Shown one piece after another: positions 11,129-22,350 of a stretch of DNA of 64,000 nt. Numbering within the stretch: the stretch's first letter is position 1; every line of letters begins with the position of its first letter. Both the position numbers and the translations under genes were made by a program. The notes beneath the pieces are model-generated. The model had not been told where the DNA came from and ran no database searches. It saw only the letters and a list, made by a program, of their open reading frames with translations. The stretch is from NCBI RefSeq assembly GCF_020536995.1, contig NC_068357.1:151993587-152057586 (forward strand). The letters run 5' to 3'. This DNA comes from Dreissena polymorpha. Lineage: Eukaryota; Mollusca; Bivalvia; Myida; Dreissenidae.

Positions 11129-12735
11129 GCCTTATTGTTGAGAAATAGCTTCCATCTCTTGTATATATGTAAAAATGTATATATTCATGAACTGCAAATA
11201 TCAAGCATTTATGTTAAACAGTATTCTTGTTATTATATGTTATGTTTAATTTGTTAAGAATTTCCATCTTACTGTTTCATTGAGTAATAACATCTGTCAC
11301 TTCTAGTGTATATATATATGTACTTATGAATTAATTATGTGCTTTTGTTATTATATTGATATTTAAAAAGAAACTTAGAAGAGCTGCTTGCTTTATTCTT
11401 TAACAGTAATAACATCATAGGCATTTCTTAATTTTATAAAGGTTAATAGCTTATATTAAATGAATATGCAGTATTATGATACCTTTTTGTTACATGTTTT
11501 AATTGCTTAATTAAATGATGAAACTCTGAATTTTTTTTGTTATGTCCACAAATCAATACTTCTGGCCCTAGATGCTCAGAAAAGGACCAAAGCGTATTAT
11601 CCTGATTAGGGTCTTATGATGTTTTATGAGCAAAATAATTGATTTTTTATATTATAATTCAAAACGTTTCATCATTATATCTAAATGCCACGGTATATTA
11701 TTTTGAGCAACTGGATACAGGAGTTTTTATTTATTTGGAAGTGCATATACTAATATAAGGATAATGGGTATTACATTGCCATCTTTCTTTTAATGCCAAT
11801 TGTTCACATTATGGAATACTATTTTTAAAGTAGAAAGGTCATGCTTTTTAATACAAACGTTATAGTGATAAATGTTTATGATGCAAAGTTTAATTGGGGG
11901 GTGCTAATGTCTAATCTGGTACCATACTGTGTCTGCCATAATCACCCTGAGATATATCCACTGATAAGACACTTCACCACCCTAATAGCCATAAAGTGCA
12001 TGACACAGTTGGCATATCTGCGTTAAGTAATACACAGAACTGGTGTCAATTTGAGATCTCCTTGGTTGGTTTCCTTGGATATTTGTGACAATTAAGAAAA
12101 TAAGAAAGCTATCCTCTTTGTGACATTTGTAAAATTGAATCCAAATAGGATTACCAAGAAATGCCAAGGTGTTCATTGTTCATGAATGAAATCAATACTT
12201 AAAATTATGAACCATGCACAAAACCCTTAGCACATTAATATTGCAATTAATAGTTCAATATAACATACTTTATGGTGTTAGCAAACAGCATTCATATTAT
12301 TTGGTTTTAATATCAGTATACGTAATTTTACAAATTAATTTTTGAGCAGCACATTTAATTTCTCAAAATTGCTTAGAAGTTGACAAGCACACAATATTAT
12401 TTTTTTTGGTGATCCAGGCTAAAGCCTAAGTTATTTTTAAGTTGAAATGTATTTGTCCATTTTATAGCTTTTTCCTGATTCACACATTAGTTTTTAATCA
12501 TAAGTAAATAAGAGGATTAAAATAAAAAAAAATTGTTGCCAAACCATTGATGCATACATGCTTAAAAATAAGTGCATTTTGAAATAATCCTCATCTGTAA
12601 ATTACATAAAGGGATTCCATATATCACTCAAAGTAAAGAAAACACCATGTCCAATAGAATAAATTTAATAGGCATACAATAACAATACACAAAACAAAAA
12701 AATATGTAACATTTAAAACATAGAATACATCTTAA
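11129..12735. other. AT-rich region between the two convergent transposon genes
   Basis: No coding exon is recognised. It is presumably shared 3' flank of the YqaJ and THAP/DDE genes. Short open frames around 11,841-12,176 look random. Confidence 0.5.
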
Positions 12736-12981
12736 ACAAGAGATGTGTTTGTCAGAAACACAATCCCCACTAATGCGCCGCTTTGATTTTTTTAAACTTT
12801 GACCTTGAAGGACAACCTTGAACTTTCACCACTAAAAATTTGCGGCTCCATGAGATACACATGCATGTCAAATATCAAGTTGCCATCTTCAATATTGCAA
12901 AAGTTATGACCAATGTTCAAGTTTGTGGACAGACAGACAGACGGACAGTTCAACTGCTATATACCACCCTATCAGGGGCAT
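12736..12981 (+). repeat. SINE/MITE-like repeat, family S, copy 1
   Basis: Starts ACAAGAGATGTGTTTGTCAG and passes through ACCTTGAAGGACAACCTTGA, CACCACTAAAAATTTGCGGC and AGATACACATGCATG. It ends with a GACAGACAGACGGACAG tract and GGGGCATAAAA. Other copies lie at 38,936-39,200 and 53,493-59,790. It sits in the intergenic part of the THAP/YqaJ transposon. Confidence 0.8.
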
Positions 12982-13048
12982 AAAAACACCATCACAATGC
13001 AGATCGATAATCAAGTCAAGTAAGAACATTTTACAGCCAGGTAACTGG

Positions 13049-15416
13049 TTACTTCATAATTTTGTGAGTTGGTGGAAGTAAAGGTGGCAAAAAGTTGGTT
13101 AAATAAGCCACCACCTTCACGATGTGCAATGTGGCTTAAACTCAGTGGCATCACCCGTCAATAATGTTCTTGATTCTCCCAATCTCACGTTCATCATGCA
13201 TTCGCATAGAAGCAATGTCCATGGTTTCACGTACTTCACTGGCTGACAATTGGCTACGTCCATTTAGAAATGGCGGAATGTTGAGGCCAACTCCTTCCGG
13301 AAGGATGTCCTTAATGTCGAACCCTCTTTCAGCCATAATGTTGTCTCCCTTTTCAAGATGATCAAGAAGACCTGATTTTTGGGTAATTGCTTTGTCTGAG
13401 ATTTTTCCACCCCACAAACCGGATATAAAAGTTAAAGTACCATTTGGACTTACTCCCACTAACACTTTCAAAGTGTTATGGTGCTTGTAGTTCGACCATG
13501 TTTGACTTTGGGTTGTCATTACGCTTGAAACTTCAATAAAGATTTCTGTACAATCAATGATGATTCGTGTTGTTGGGTACTGGTTGAATTCTAACGGCAT
13601 ATTTTTTCTGACAGACTTTGGGAAGGACATGAAAATAAGTCCGGAAGTTCATGAGACAAGAAATTAATCCAAGTTGTAAAGATTTTTGAAAAATGTCCTT
13701 GAGAAATGCCAAAACGTTCAGAAATGTCCCTTACAAACAACCCAACCTTTAACCTTACAAGCACCATAAACAATTCTTCTTTTGTTGATAATGCCCGTTT
13801 TTTCCCAGGTCTGCTTGTACTGTGTGTTTGGTGTTTTGGACCTGACTCACTGGGCCCTCTCCAATAATTAATTTTCTCACTTTTTGTCTCTAAATATTAA
13901 AAAAAAGCATTAAATGTTTCAATGTTTGGAAAGCATGCGTAGAACATCACTGCATGCTTGTCATCACTTATTTTTTCTAAGGAAAACCTATTGGCTTCAA
14001 ATTCACTGATGGTTGCATTTAATTCATCAATTGTCTTTTCCAAATAATCGCATTTTGCCTGACACTCTTTTAACTGTTCGCTAAGAAGTTCCACGTCTGT
14101 GAACGACTTCAATGTGGAATATTCATGGTCACAGTGTGTCGATGATTCTGGTTGCACACTAACCTCTGCAATTAAATCTTCTGTTTCCGTTTGGAATGCT
14201 TTATCTGCCATTTGAGGCAACTTGACTGCTGTCTGAAGAATAAAAAAGGCACAATTAAATACAACAGAATACTACATATCTGTAACAGTTATAATATCTT
14301 ATTATATGCTTTCCGGTGGTTTATAGAGAATTATCAGTGAAATAAAACTGATATTTCACCGTTTGAAATAGTGAAAAATAACAGTGAAAAATATCGATAT
14401 TTTTTTCACTGTTTTACTGTAAAATGACGTCATTTTTTACGAAATGGCGGCATTTTTGGACGAAATGATGTCAATATTCCAGCAAAAGTCTCCCATTAAA
14501 CTCTTAACAATGTATATAAAATGTGAAAAAAAGCACAAAATAAAAAGAAAATGCGTTGGATTTGTTGGAATATCGATTTTAATTCACTCATGATCATAGA
14601 AACAATATATATTCACTCGTGACTGCACCACTCGTGAACATATTATTTTTTATGATCACTTGTGAAATAAAATCGATATTCCACCGAATCCAACAAATAT
14701 CCTCTTTATATTTTGAAAAAGTTTGGTTTATTGCTTTGCCTTTAAACTGGACATGTGACCCTATTTAAGGAAATTACTTTACTCAGTCTTGTTGCGTGCC
14801 ATGCCCATATAAAACGGACATGTTATGGAATTTATTTCTGATTAACCACTCAAGATAATACAGACTAATAAAGAGAATACTAGGTTCGCGTTGAACAAGT
14901 TTATTAAGCAAAGCTCAGAAGCCGGAAGTGCAAGAATTGAAAAGCAAATATAATCCCCAAAATACTTATTTAATGTAATGTTATTTGTTAACTTACAAAC
15001 TCTGGATGATTGTCTGGCGACACAGGTGCATCCACCATCAGATTTGCTTGGTCCTTGCTGGGCGACAATGGCAGGCGGTTCTTTGGAGGCTTTCGTTCAC
15101 TGACTTTTGACCAGTTGAAAACTGATGGCTCTACTCCAGGTTCTAAAGTCCATCGCTTACTACCTAAGGCTTTCTTAAAATCTGACTCTAGAAAATGTTC
15201 GTGGCAAATCACAGTTCTTGGAGTCATGTTGAACACATCAAGCCCATCTTGTCTTTTTATTAATGCGCACCAACGTTGCTTTTGTTTTCTGTTTTCTAGA
15301 ACATGTTTTGGAATGTTAAAAAAATGATTATCAGACATTGCATTTTTTTTGTCATAGCGGCAATTTACACATCCGTAGACACAACACATTTGGCATCTTC
15401 TTATTGACTGAGCCAT
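13049..15416 (-). pseudogene. THAP-domain DDE transposase (ISL2EU/Harbinger type)
   Basis: The first coding exon, 15,416-14,996, starts MAQSIRRCQMCCVYGC and carries a THAP zinc finger (Cys pair, central Trp, CHEHF). It ends at a GTAAGT donor. The second exon starts after a TTCTTCAG acceptor near 14,240 and encodes a Leu-rich coiled coil, then a helix-turn-helix block (FGISQGHFSKIF). The DDE_Tnp_4-like catalytic region follows: IIIDCTEIFIE (first Asp), GGKISDKAIT and GDNIMAERGF (second Asp), EREIGRIK (Glu). Damage: an in-frame TAA near 13,900, a frameshift near 13,640, and further shifts around 13,150-13,090 before a C-terminus ending FLPPLLPP. Upstream, a TTTTTCAG acceptor precedes the ATG, so a non-coding 5' exon probably existed; the MULE insertion now lies in that intron. 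Confidence 0.82.
14320..14705. repeat. Foldback element in the THAP intron
   Basis: The arms TTGGAATATCGATTTTA (about 14,562) and TAAAATCGATATTCCACC (about 14,667) are inverted copies flanked by GGATTTGTT and AACAAAT-type matches. A second inner block rich in GTGAAAAATATCGATATTTTTTTCAC lies at 14,360-14,420. No target duplication could be assigned. Confidence 0.65.
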
Positions 15417-15436
15417 GTTCTGAAAAAAAAACCTTA

Positions 15437-15444
15437 GTAAGTAA
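15437..15444 (+). repeat. Left target-site duplication of the MULE (GTAAGTAA)
   Basis: GTAAGTAA directly precedes the left terminus and recurs at 19,147-19,154 directly after the right terminus. Confidence 0.85.
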
Positions 15445-15644
15445 GGTAGCAGGCTCTTTCGGCCCCAAGCTCTTTGGTATTATTAATCATTTTGATATCA
15501 TCTATTAAACGGACTAGCTCTCTATCATGCTGTGCTAAATGATTTTTCTTTGTGTTAATCGTAAATCGTAAGTAAAGTAATATAAAACAGTGGCATTATT
15601 TTTGACATTAATGCATTTAAGTTGTTTATTCGTTGTATGCTCAG

Positions 15645-18287
15645 GCATCCGAGGATCCTGCTTTGCTTCCACGGTTCGACATTTCGCACGTTTTCGGATT
15701 ATCCGACGTGTCAGCGTCAGAAGACATAGCGCTCACCCGAACGTCCGAGTTCGAGCCTTTTGATTTGACAAGAGCCGAAGTGCAACCGCCCGTTGTGATC
15801 GACGAACGGTATGTAAATTTAAAAATGGTATAATCGTGTAACTTATGAGCAATCAATATAAAATAGTTATTCTATTTAACAGTGGATACTACTGTTATAT
15901 GTTAAATGCTTAACATTAGAATACTGTTTTACGTTAAATGCGTAACATTATAATAATATTAAACGTTAAATGCTTAACAGTATAAATGCTATGCCCATGT
16001 TAATCTGTTCGTGTCAGTAATCTTCCAGAGCCAGCAGTATCCGACAGTGTACTAACTCAGCCCGAAACCATAGAATACACCGTTGTAGACGCAGGAACCA
16101 AAAGAGGCAAACCAAAGCTAGTATCCTCCGATGGATATTCATTCACGTTTAAGGTAATAAAGTTTTTACATAAGCCGTAAACACCCATACGTATTATTAA
16201 ATTTAAACAATGTTAAAAACTACATTATTTGTGTATCTGTGTATGCGTAAATAGTGACTTTAAATAAACTGCTTTAATATGCAAAACTACTATATCTATA
16301 CATTTTAGTCGCGCTCTGTAAAAATGGGGTTTAATGCATGTGCGAAAAGTATTTCTATTTTTTTAAACTATTTTACGTAATGAATTATGTATTTGTATAT
16401 CAGTTACCGTTATATTTTCCCGTTTACAGAAACAGACAAAGAAGCAAGCTGTGTGGCAATGCAGCGTGCGACGGAAAGCGTTCATGTGTACCGCGTCGGC
16501 CACGCAAGAGGGTGACATATTTCAAGCGAAAGGGACGCACACTCACGCTGCTGACCCTTCGATGCGGAAGAAAGTGGAATTGAAACGTAATGTAAGTTAG
16601 AATGGCGTGTTTATATATCTACGAAGTTTTGATAAAAAAGAGAAAATGAAACGTAATATAAATTATTGATATATTGATGTAAAAAGTTATTTAATCATAT
16701 CTTGTTTAGTTGTATATATAAAATGTACGATGTTTTGAGAAAATAGAGAATATATGTATGTTGTAATCTTGTTCAGTTGAAGACAGCGGACGTGGCTGAT
16801 GTGTTCGCGGCCTCCCGTAGATTGGTTGATTACCATATTAAAGTTTTCGAGGCCACATATTTTAACCTGCCCAAGCCGCAGACATTGACGAGGATCCTCA
16901 ACCGTGCCCGAGAAAAGCATCGGCCAACAGATCCATCATCACTTGACTTTGAGGTAAATTTATGAGTTGAATTGCTCATTTTCAATATACGTATAATATA
17001 CAAACATTGTATTTATTTCTAATAAACAAAAAATAATGGTTATCACATGCATATTCTCATTATAATAACCACAGGTGGACACAGACTTCATCGGAGATGG
17101 TTTTCTACGCGGTGATGTGCGTGTAGACGGGGAACGTCACCTCATCTTCGCCAGCGACGATCAGCTGAGCAGACTTCAGCAGTCAAACCGCTGGTTCGTC
17201 GACGGCACGTTCCACGTCGTCCGGAAGCCTTTTTATCAGCTTCTATCCGTGCACGCATTCCTACGACACGAGGATTGTCTGAAGCAGGTGCCTTTACTCT
17301 TCGTGTTGATGTCACGCAGAAGGAAGGTAGACTACCTCGCCGTCTTCCGGCACATTTTTTGGGGTTTGTGGCGGGAAGAACCACAAGTCCAAGGATTCGT
17401 AATGGACTTTGAGATAGGTTGGTTTTACCTTTTTTAATCCTCATCTAGCGGTTATATATATATAATTTTTTTCAATTTGCGTTATAAGTGTTTTTCACTG
17501 GACCCAGGCTGTGCTGCGGCGCATCAACGTAGTGGGCCTGAAGACCACGTATGAGAGACGGGAGGCCGTCCACGCCCTGATGAGAAAGTTGATGGCCGTT
17601 CCCTTTCTGCCGGGAACTCATATTCCGCGAGCATTCAGCAGGTACAATTAATGTTTCCAACATGTTTACACGTTCTAGTATATATAATAAGTGGACATTA
17701 AATAAACTTTTAATTTTCAAATAATTGTGGTAACACATGCTTTTTTTATTAAGGTTGGCTGAACGCGCGACGTCCATGGAGACGGAAGCGGTGTTCTCCT
17801 ACATTCAGTCCACCTGGCTTGACAGTTCAATCTGGGCACCGGAAGAGTGGTCTGTGAACCGACAGACTGTCAGAACGAACAACGACACAGAAGGTTTGAG
17901 ATGCATTCAGTCTGTCAGTATATTGTATGTTCACTAAATATTTTTTGTAAGTACCTTAAAGTGTACGTAATTTTATTTACTAAAGCGAATTACAAATTAT
18001 ATTGCATTGTCTTATTAGTGTTTTGTTTTTAAGGGTGGCACCGTCGGTTGAGTTTGAAAGCAGCCGACCACAAGTGCTCCTTCTATGTGTTGGTACCTCT
18101 CCTGCGGCGCGAGGCCGAGTACCTGCCAGTGCAGGCCCAGCTGGTGCGAGAGGGAACCGGGCGGGTCCGACGCAACGTCTATGTAAATCTTGACGAGCAG
18201 CTTAGCCAGCTATGGGAAGAATACGACCAGCGGGAACTGACCACCGACGATTTCCTCACCAAGATCGGGGAGACGTATGCCTTCTGA
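15645..18287 (+). CDS. FLYWCH zinc finger + MULE transposase, eight visible exons
   Basis: Cut-and-paste transposase of Mutator type. Exons with consensus splice sites: 15,645-15,808; 16,018-16,153; 16,430-16,591; 16,777-16,953; 17,075-17,417; 17,489-17,641; 17,754-17,893; 18,034-18,287. Exons 2-3 encode a FLYWCH finger (LVSSDGYSF, VWQCSVR, MCTAS, GTHTHAADP). Exon 5 starts the MULE catalytic core: WFVDGTFH (first Asp) and VMDFE (second Asp). Exon 6 opens with VFHWTQ and exons 7-8 have TNNDTEGWHRRL. No initiator exon is visible upstream of 15,645. Between DFEI and VFHWTQ the family normally has about 20 more residues. The splice phases (exon 5 ends in phase 1, exon 6 needs TG before it) also demand an extra exon, but only about 70 bp of non-coding sequence lies there. 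This copy has probably lost a small exon. Confidence 0.85.
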
Positions 18288-18297
18288 ATCGTCGCCT

Positions 18298-18690
18298 CTT
18301 GATGATGATGATGATGATAATGCTGAGATATATAAACCTATCACCACATGATGATGATTATCACGTTACGTTGATGATAATTATGATGAATAGTATTATT
18401 ATTATGATGATGAATATGCTGTAATTATTAAGTTACAAATAAATTATGCAATTATAATGATGATGATGATTATGATTAGAGTGATTCTTTTGATGCTGAA
18501 TATTATTATGCTGCTGCAGACTATGGTGTATTTATGCTGATAATTATAATGATGATGATTTAAATGCTGATGTTTCTTATGCTGATTATTATGATGATGA
18601 TAATTTTGATGATCATTATTATTATGCTGATGATTGTGACTCTTATGATGAATGATGATGATTAATATTTATATGATGATTATTATGATG
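18298..18690 (+). repeat. Degenerate GAT/ATG trinucleotide-rich tract
   Basis: Interrupted (GATGAT)n with TTAT and GCTGAT variants, directly after the MULE stop codon and inside the element. Confidence 0.85.
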
Positions 18691-19587
18691 ATGTTATTGC
18701 ATTATTAATAAAATAAACAACTTGTGTGCAGTAAATTATGTAGTATGTAATTAGGTTAAATTAATGTATTGTGTTGTTAAGACGTATGTATTCCTTATTG
18801 TTATAACTTTAAAATTATCCAAATAAATGTAATATAAATTATTTTATAGTTTGTTTTATTTTCAAAGCCGTCTTATATTCTTGTATCTATTCTTCTCATT
18901 TCGACGACGATATACCTGAAGCAAAAGACAAAGGGAATCTTTTTTCAAATGCATTAATCCTCAATAAAGATAATATATTACTGTAATAAACAATATTCCA
19001 TAGTTTTAAAGAGTTTCGACCAACATATTTGCAACGATTAATTCAAATAAAAAATGGGGCCGAAAAAGCCTGGTACCTTGGCCGAAAGAGCCTGAAATTG
19101 GGGCCGAAAGAACCTGAAAAAACCGGGGCCGAAAGAGCCGACAACCGTAAGTAATATGTTAGATAGATCTAGTTCGATTTTTACTTTCTAAATTTAAATG
19201 GACATAAATATTCTAATATTAATGGGCCATATATGGTTTAACAGTAGTTGCAATTAAATGCATTAAGTGGAACTTAAGGAAGAAAACAGTTAACCAATAT
19301 GATACATATCATTAGACTAGCACATTATATGAAGAAGACGAAGAAAAATCAGTTGACATTTCAGGTTTAACTCAATTGGACTAACAAAACGAAAACATTT
19401 GTCCAGGGTTATGCACATATCAAATAAACACATAAATGCTTACCTAATACGCTTTTTGATGACTCAATCCACACACAATTAATTTCTGAATTCGTACACT
19501 ATTTTTTTCCTTACTAAATCATAACTTCCGCGCCTTTGTTAATTTTAGATATAGTATAAACTATTGACAGGAAATAAACGACTGAAA

Positions 19588-19872
19588 ATGGGAAGTAAAT
19601 ATTTACTGCTAATTCTGACGATGTCGATTTGTGTTGACAATATCGTTACGTCGCCGAATTATCGCCTTCAAAAGCGTGAAGGGTCGAAATCCGATGCGGC
19701 GTTGTCTGACACTATCAGAAATGGCATCACGTTTCGCCTCGTTCTGGAATTCTGCGAGTCACGTGACTTCGCGCTCTTATCAATTTCGGCCTATTGTGAA
19801 AAGGGTCTATTGAGCTATCTCTGCTGGCATTTCGCAAATTGCATTCCTATTCGGAAGTTGATAAGTAATTAA
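19588..19872 (+). CDS. Possible small secreted peptide precursor, unrecognised
   Basis: A 94-residue open frame from ATG 19,588. It starts MGSKYLLLILTMSICVDN, a credible signal peptide (charged n-region, Leu/Ile-rich core), followed by RLQKREG with a Lys-Arg prohormone-convertase site near residue 36. The C-terminal half has four cysteines (LEFCES, AYCEKG, LCWHFANC). This layout suits a secreted peptide or neuropeptide precursor, but I recognise no family. An acceptor-like TTGACAG sits 18 bp upstream of the ATG, and local GC is higher than in the flanks. A chance open frame remains possible. Confidence 0.3.
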   Translation: MGSKYLLLILTMSICVDNIVTSPNYRLQKREGSKSDAALSDTIRNGITFRLVLEFCESRDFALLSISAYCEKGLLSYLCWHFANCIPIRKLISN

Positions 19873-20872
19873 ATGTGCCATAATTGGTGTTTGAAATGTC
19901 TTTTGACTGTTATAAATGGTTAGATTGCACTTCGAAAGCCCAATATGACCAGAAAATTAAAATATTTTGACTAAATGAAATATCCGTATAAATTACATAC
20001 GGGATGTTGGAAAAATGACCCGACCAAATGGCCAATGTTCGAGTACGGCGACATTCATATCTTTCTCATTGAGACACTAGGTAAATAAGTTTATTCTCTA
20101 ATAATGGGAGTATCATTGTAGATGTTGATGTAATTAATATTGTTGTTCTTTTAGAGTTCATTCATATTCGTACGTTGTATATTTCTACTATGTCAATTCA
20201 TAATAATAACGTGAAGCTGGAAAATTAGTAGGAAATTCTGGTACACCTACTGAAAGCCTAAGTTGTGTTATCAAAATCAAGCTTTATTTACTTTATACTG
20301 ATCTGATTTATAGTATTTCTTTTATTTTGGTGCATTATCCGTTTACATTGTGATTTACATGCCATTCATTATGACCCAAGATTGGTTTAATAAACGTGAC
20401 TTACTAACTAATTGTCTATCGCTTTTACGTTTTTGATTAAATCAAATTAAAACAAATAAATAGATCTAATTAATATTTAAAAAAAAAACGTCAACCTGTA
20501 AGTGAGCACTTTCTCAAATGGCAAATGCATTAGAGCTGTAAGTATATAGGAAGTCAATACTAAAACTGCAATACTCAGCCCTGTTATATATCACTTCTCG
20601 TCCCTGACATGTGTTGTATAAACCAGTTGATTGTTATGAATATGAGTGACAAATATATAAGATTTTCAACACACACATCTATGTACATTTTTTTTTAATT
20701 ATTTACCCCCGTTGCTGTCAAACGTAATTTCTTGTTTTTATGATGTCGTTCGTTTGTTGCCGTAACATTTAATCTTAATACGGTCCGTAGGAGCGATTGT
20801 CCGGGATTCGGAATGACGTCGTTTGAATAAACCGATTCACACTAGATACGTTACTTGTGTTTTACGTAAATT
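19873..20872. other. AT-rich, nothing recognised
   Basis: No coding region, known repeat or inverted structure could be identified. Confidence 0.5.
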
Positions 20873-21270
20873 AATGCACATACTTTGAATCCAGTGCAGA
20901 ATGCATCGGCTAATCTGGGACAACACCTAATTCACATACTCTGAATCCAGTGCAGAATGCATCGGCTAATCTGGGACAACACCTAATGCACATACTTTGA
21001 ATCCAGTGCAGAATGCATGGGCTAATCTGGGACAACACCCAATGCACATACTTTGCATCCAGTGCAGAATGCATGGGCTAATCTGGGACAACACCCAATG
21101 CACATACTCTGAATCCAGTGCAGAATGCATGGGCTAATCTGGGACAACACCCAATACACATACTCTGAATCCAGTGCAGAATGCATCGGCTAATCTGGGA
21201 CAACACCTAATGCACATACTTTGCATCCAGTGCAGAATGCATGGGCTAATCTGGGACAACACCCAATGCG
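20873..21270 (+). repeat. 56 bp satellite, about seven copies
   Basis: Unit: AATGCACATACTTTGAATCC, AGTGCAGAATGCATGGGCTA, ATCTGGGACAACACCC. Copies differ at only a few positions (CATCGG/CATGGG, TTTG/TCTG), so amplification is recent. GCTAATCTGGGACAACAC-type sequence is, from memory, common in bivalve genomes. Copies abut with no unique spacers. Confidence 0.92.
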
Positions 21271-22111
21271 AAAGACAATGTCATGTTAAGTGGAGTATTT
21301 AAAAACTATAAAAATTTTGACGGATTTCACATTTTAATGTTGTTTTTTTGCAATCAGGTCAATATCAAGGTGTTTATAGTGTATTCTTAATGTTTATGTT
21401 GGGTACTAATCAGTTGTGATTATGATGACTTCCTTAATGCATACATATGTGTTACACTATGTGTAGTCCAACTAATTTAGGTAAAAAGTGGACAATGTTA
21501 TTCCATTTTGCATCTATCAATATCGCTACTTCTTTATCCTTATGCAATAACAAGAAATATCTTTAAAAAAGATATACGGCGTTGATTGTGGTTGCAGTTA
21601 ATGAAAGGTAAAAACTTCAATGAATGAGATCAAAGATAGCGAATGTCTTTTTCTGTGCAGTTCTTAGCTGCAGCAAACGCAGTACGGGATGATACGCGGA
21701 GTATTCGCGGCTTATTTTACATTATTACATATTGCTGGTCATAAACGCATAGATACAAAACAGAAAACCAAAAGAAGAATGGAAGTGAAATTAAAACATA
21801 TGAGTCAACCGGCCACACGCGAAGTATCCGTACATATTTTAAATATTTATACGCGCGTTCTTCGCACAAACCTGTTTTAGTGGTTTGTCTGGCGTTGCTA
21901 TTTGATTCGATTATTAACAGTATCGAGAATCATTGCGCTCATGCTTAATTCATTAGTCAATATGATGGCATAATTCTTGTTAAATTAATTAAAAATAATA
22001 TTTATCATGGTATTGTTGTATAACACACTAAGAATCTATTATTGACATACCATATGATATCGCTGGATATCTTCATTTAACATCTGTCTGGTCTAAAGAA
22101 ATTTCCAGACC
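21271..22111. other. No recognised feature
   Basis: A 63-codon open frame at 21,689-21,880 has no recognisable domain and is probably random. Confidence 0.45.
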
Positions 22112-22120
22112 ACCTAGTTC

Positions 22121-22341
22121 GGGAGGCGGAAAACTACAACGGGCGAGGCATGGTATGGTATTGCGCAAGGGGGGGTTAGAGGGTTAGGGTTTGGGTTAGT
22201 GTTAGGGGTCGGGTTATGGTTTGGGTTAGCCTAAACCCAACCCTAACCCTAACCCGACCCCTAATCCTAACCCTTACCCTAACCCTTTTTTGGGGTTATC
22301 ACCCCTGACCATGCCTCGCCCGTTGTAGTTTTCCGCCTCCC
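22121..22341. mobile_element. Telomere-repeat foldback MITE with 9 bp TSD
   Basis: This 221 bp element starts GGGAGGCGGAAAACTACAAC and ends with its exact complement, giving perfect terminal arms of about 32 bp that run to GAGGCATGG. ACCTAGTTC flanks it perfectly at 22,112-22,120 and 22,342-22,350. Between the arms lie TTAGGG-type repeats on the left (GGGTTAGGGTTTGGG and variants) meeting CCCTAA-type repeats on the right, head to head near 22,230, so nearly the whole element is one palindrome. The 9 bp duplication points to mobilisation by a MULE-type transposase. Confidence 0.88.
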
Positions 22342-22350
22342 ACCTAGTTC

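Larger units (their letters stand above)
15445..19146 (+). mobile_element. FLYWCH-MULE (Mutator-like) transposon with termini and TSD
   Basis: The 3,702 bp element starts GGTAGCAGGCTCTTTCGG and ends CCGAAAGAGCCGACAACC. These pair as an inverted repeat of about 22 bp with four mismatches near the tip. GTAAGTAA (8 bp; 9 bp with one mismatch) flanks both ends, in line with the 8-10 bp duplications of MULEs. The right end carries about four subterminal copies of GGGGCCGAAAGAGCCTG (19,054-19,139), while the left end has one and a half. It contains a spliced plus-strand transposase gene (15,645-18,287). Confidence 0.88.
8940..19500. mobile_element. ISL2EU-like DNA transposon, degraded and interrupted
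   Basis: Convergent YqaJ-nuclease and THAP/DDE-transposase genes in one unit are characteristic of ISL2EU-type elements (recollection of Repbase classes). I could not find the terminal inverted repeats, so both limits are approximate. The right end must lie beyond 19,154, because the MULE (15,445-19,146) is inserted within its THAP 5' intron. A donor-like TATTAG/GTAAGC on the minus strand near 19,447 could be the end of the THAP 5' exon. Confidence 0.55.

Noticed and set aside
20873-21270. CRISPR-like regular repeats
   Set aside because: The 56 bp units abut directly with no variable spacers, and the context is eukaryotic.
22140-22290. True telomere or chromosome-fusion site
   Set aside because: The repeat variants sit inside a 221 bp element with matching arms and a 9 bp target duplication, which shows transposition.
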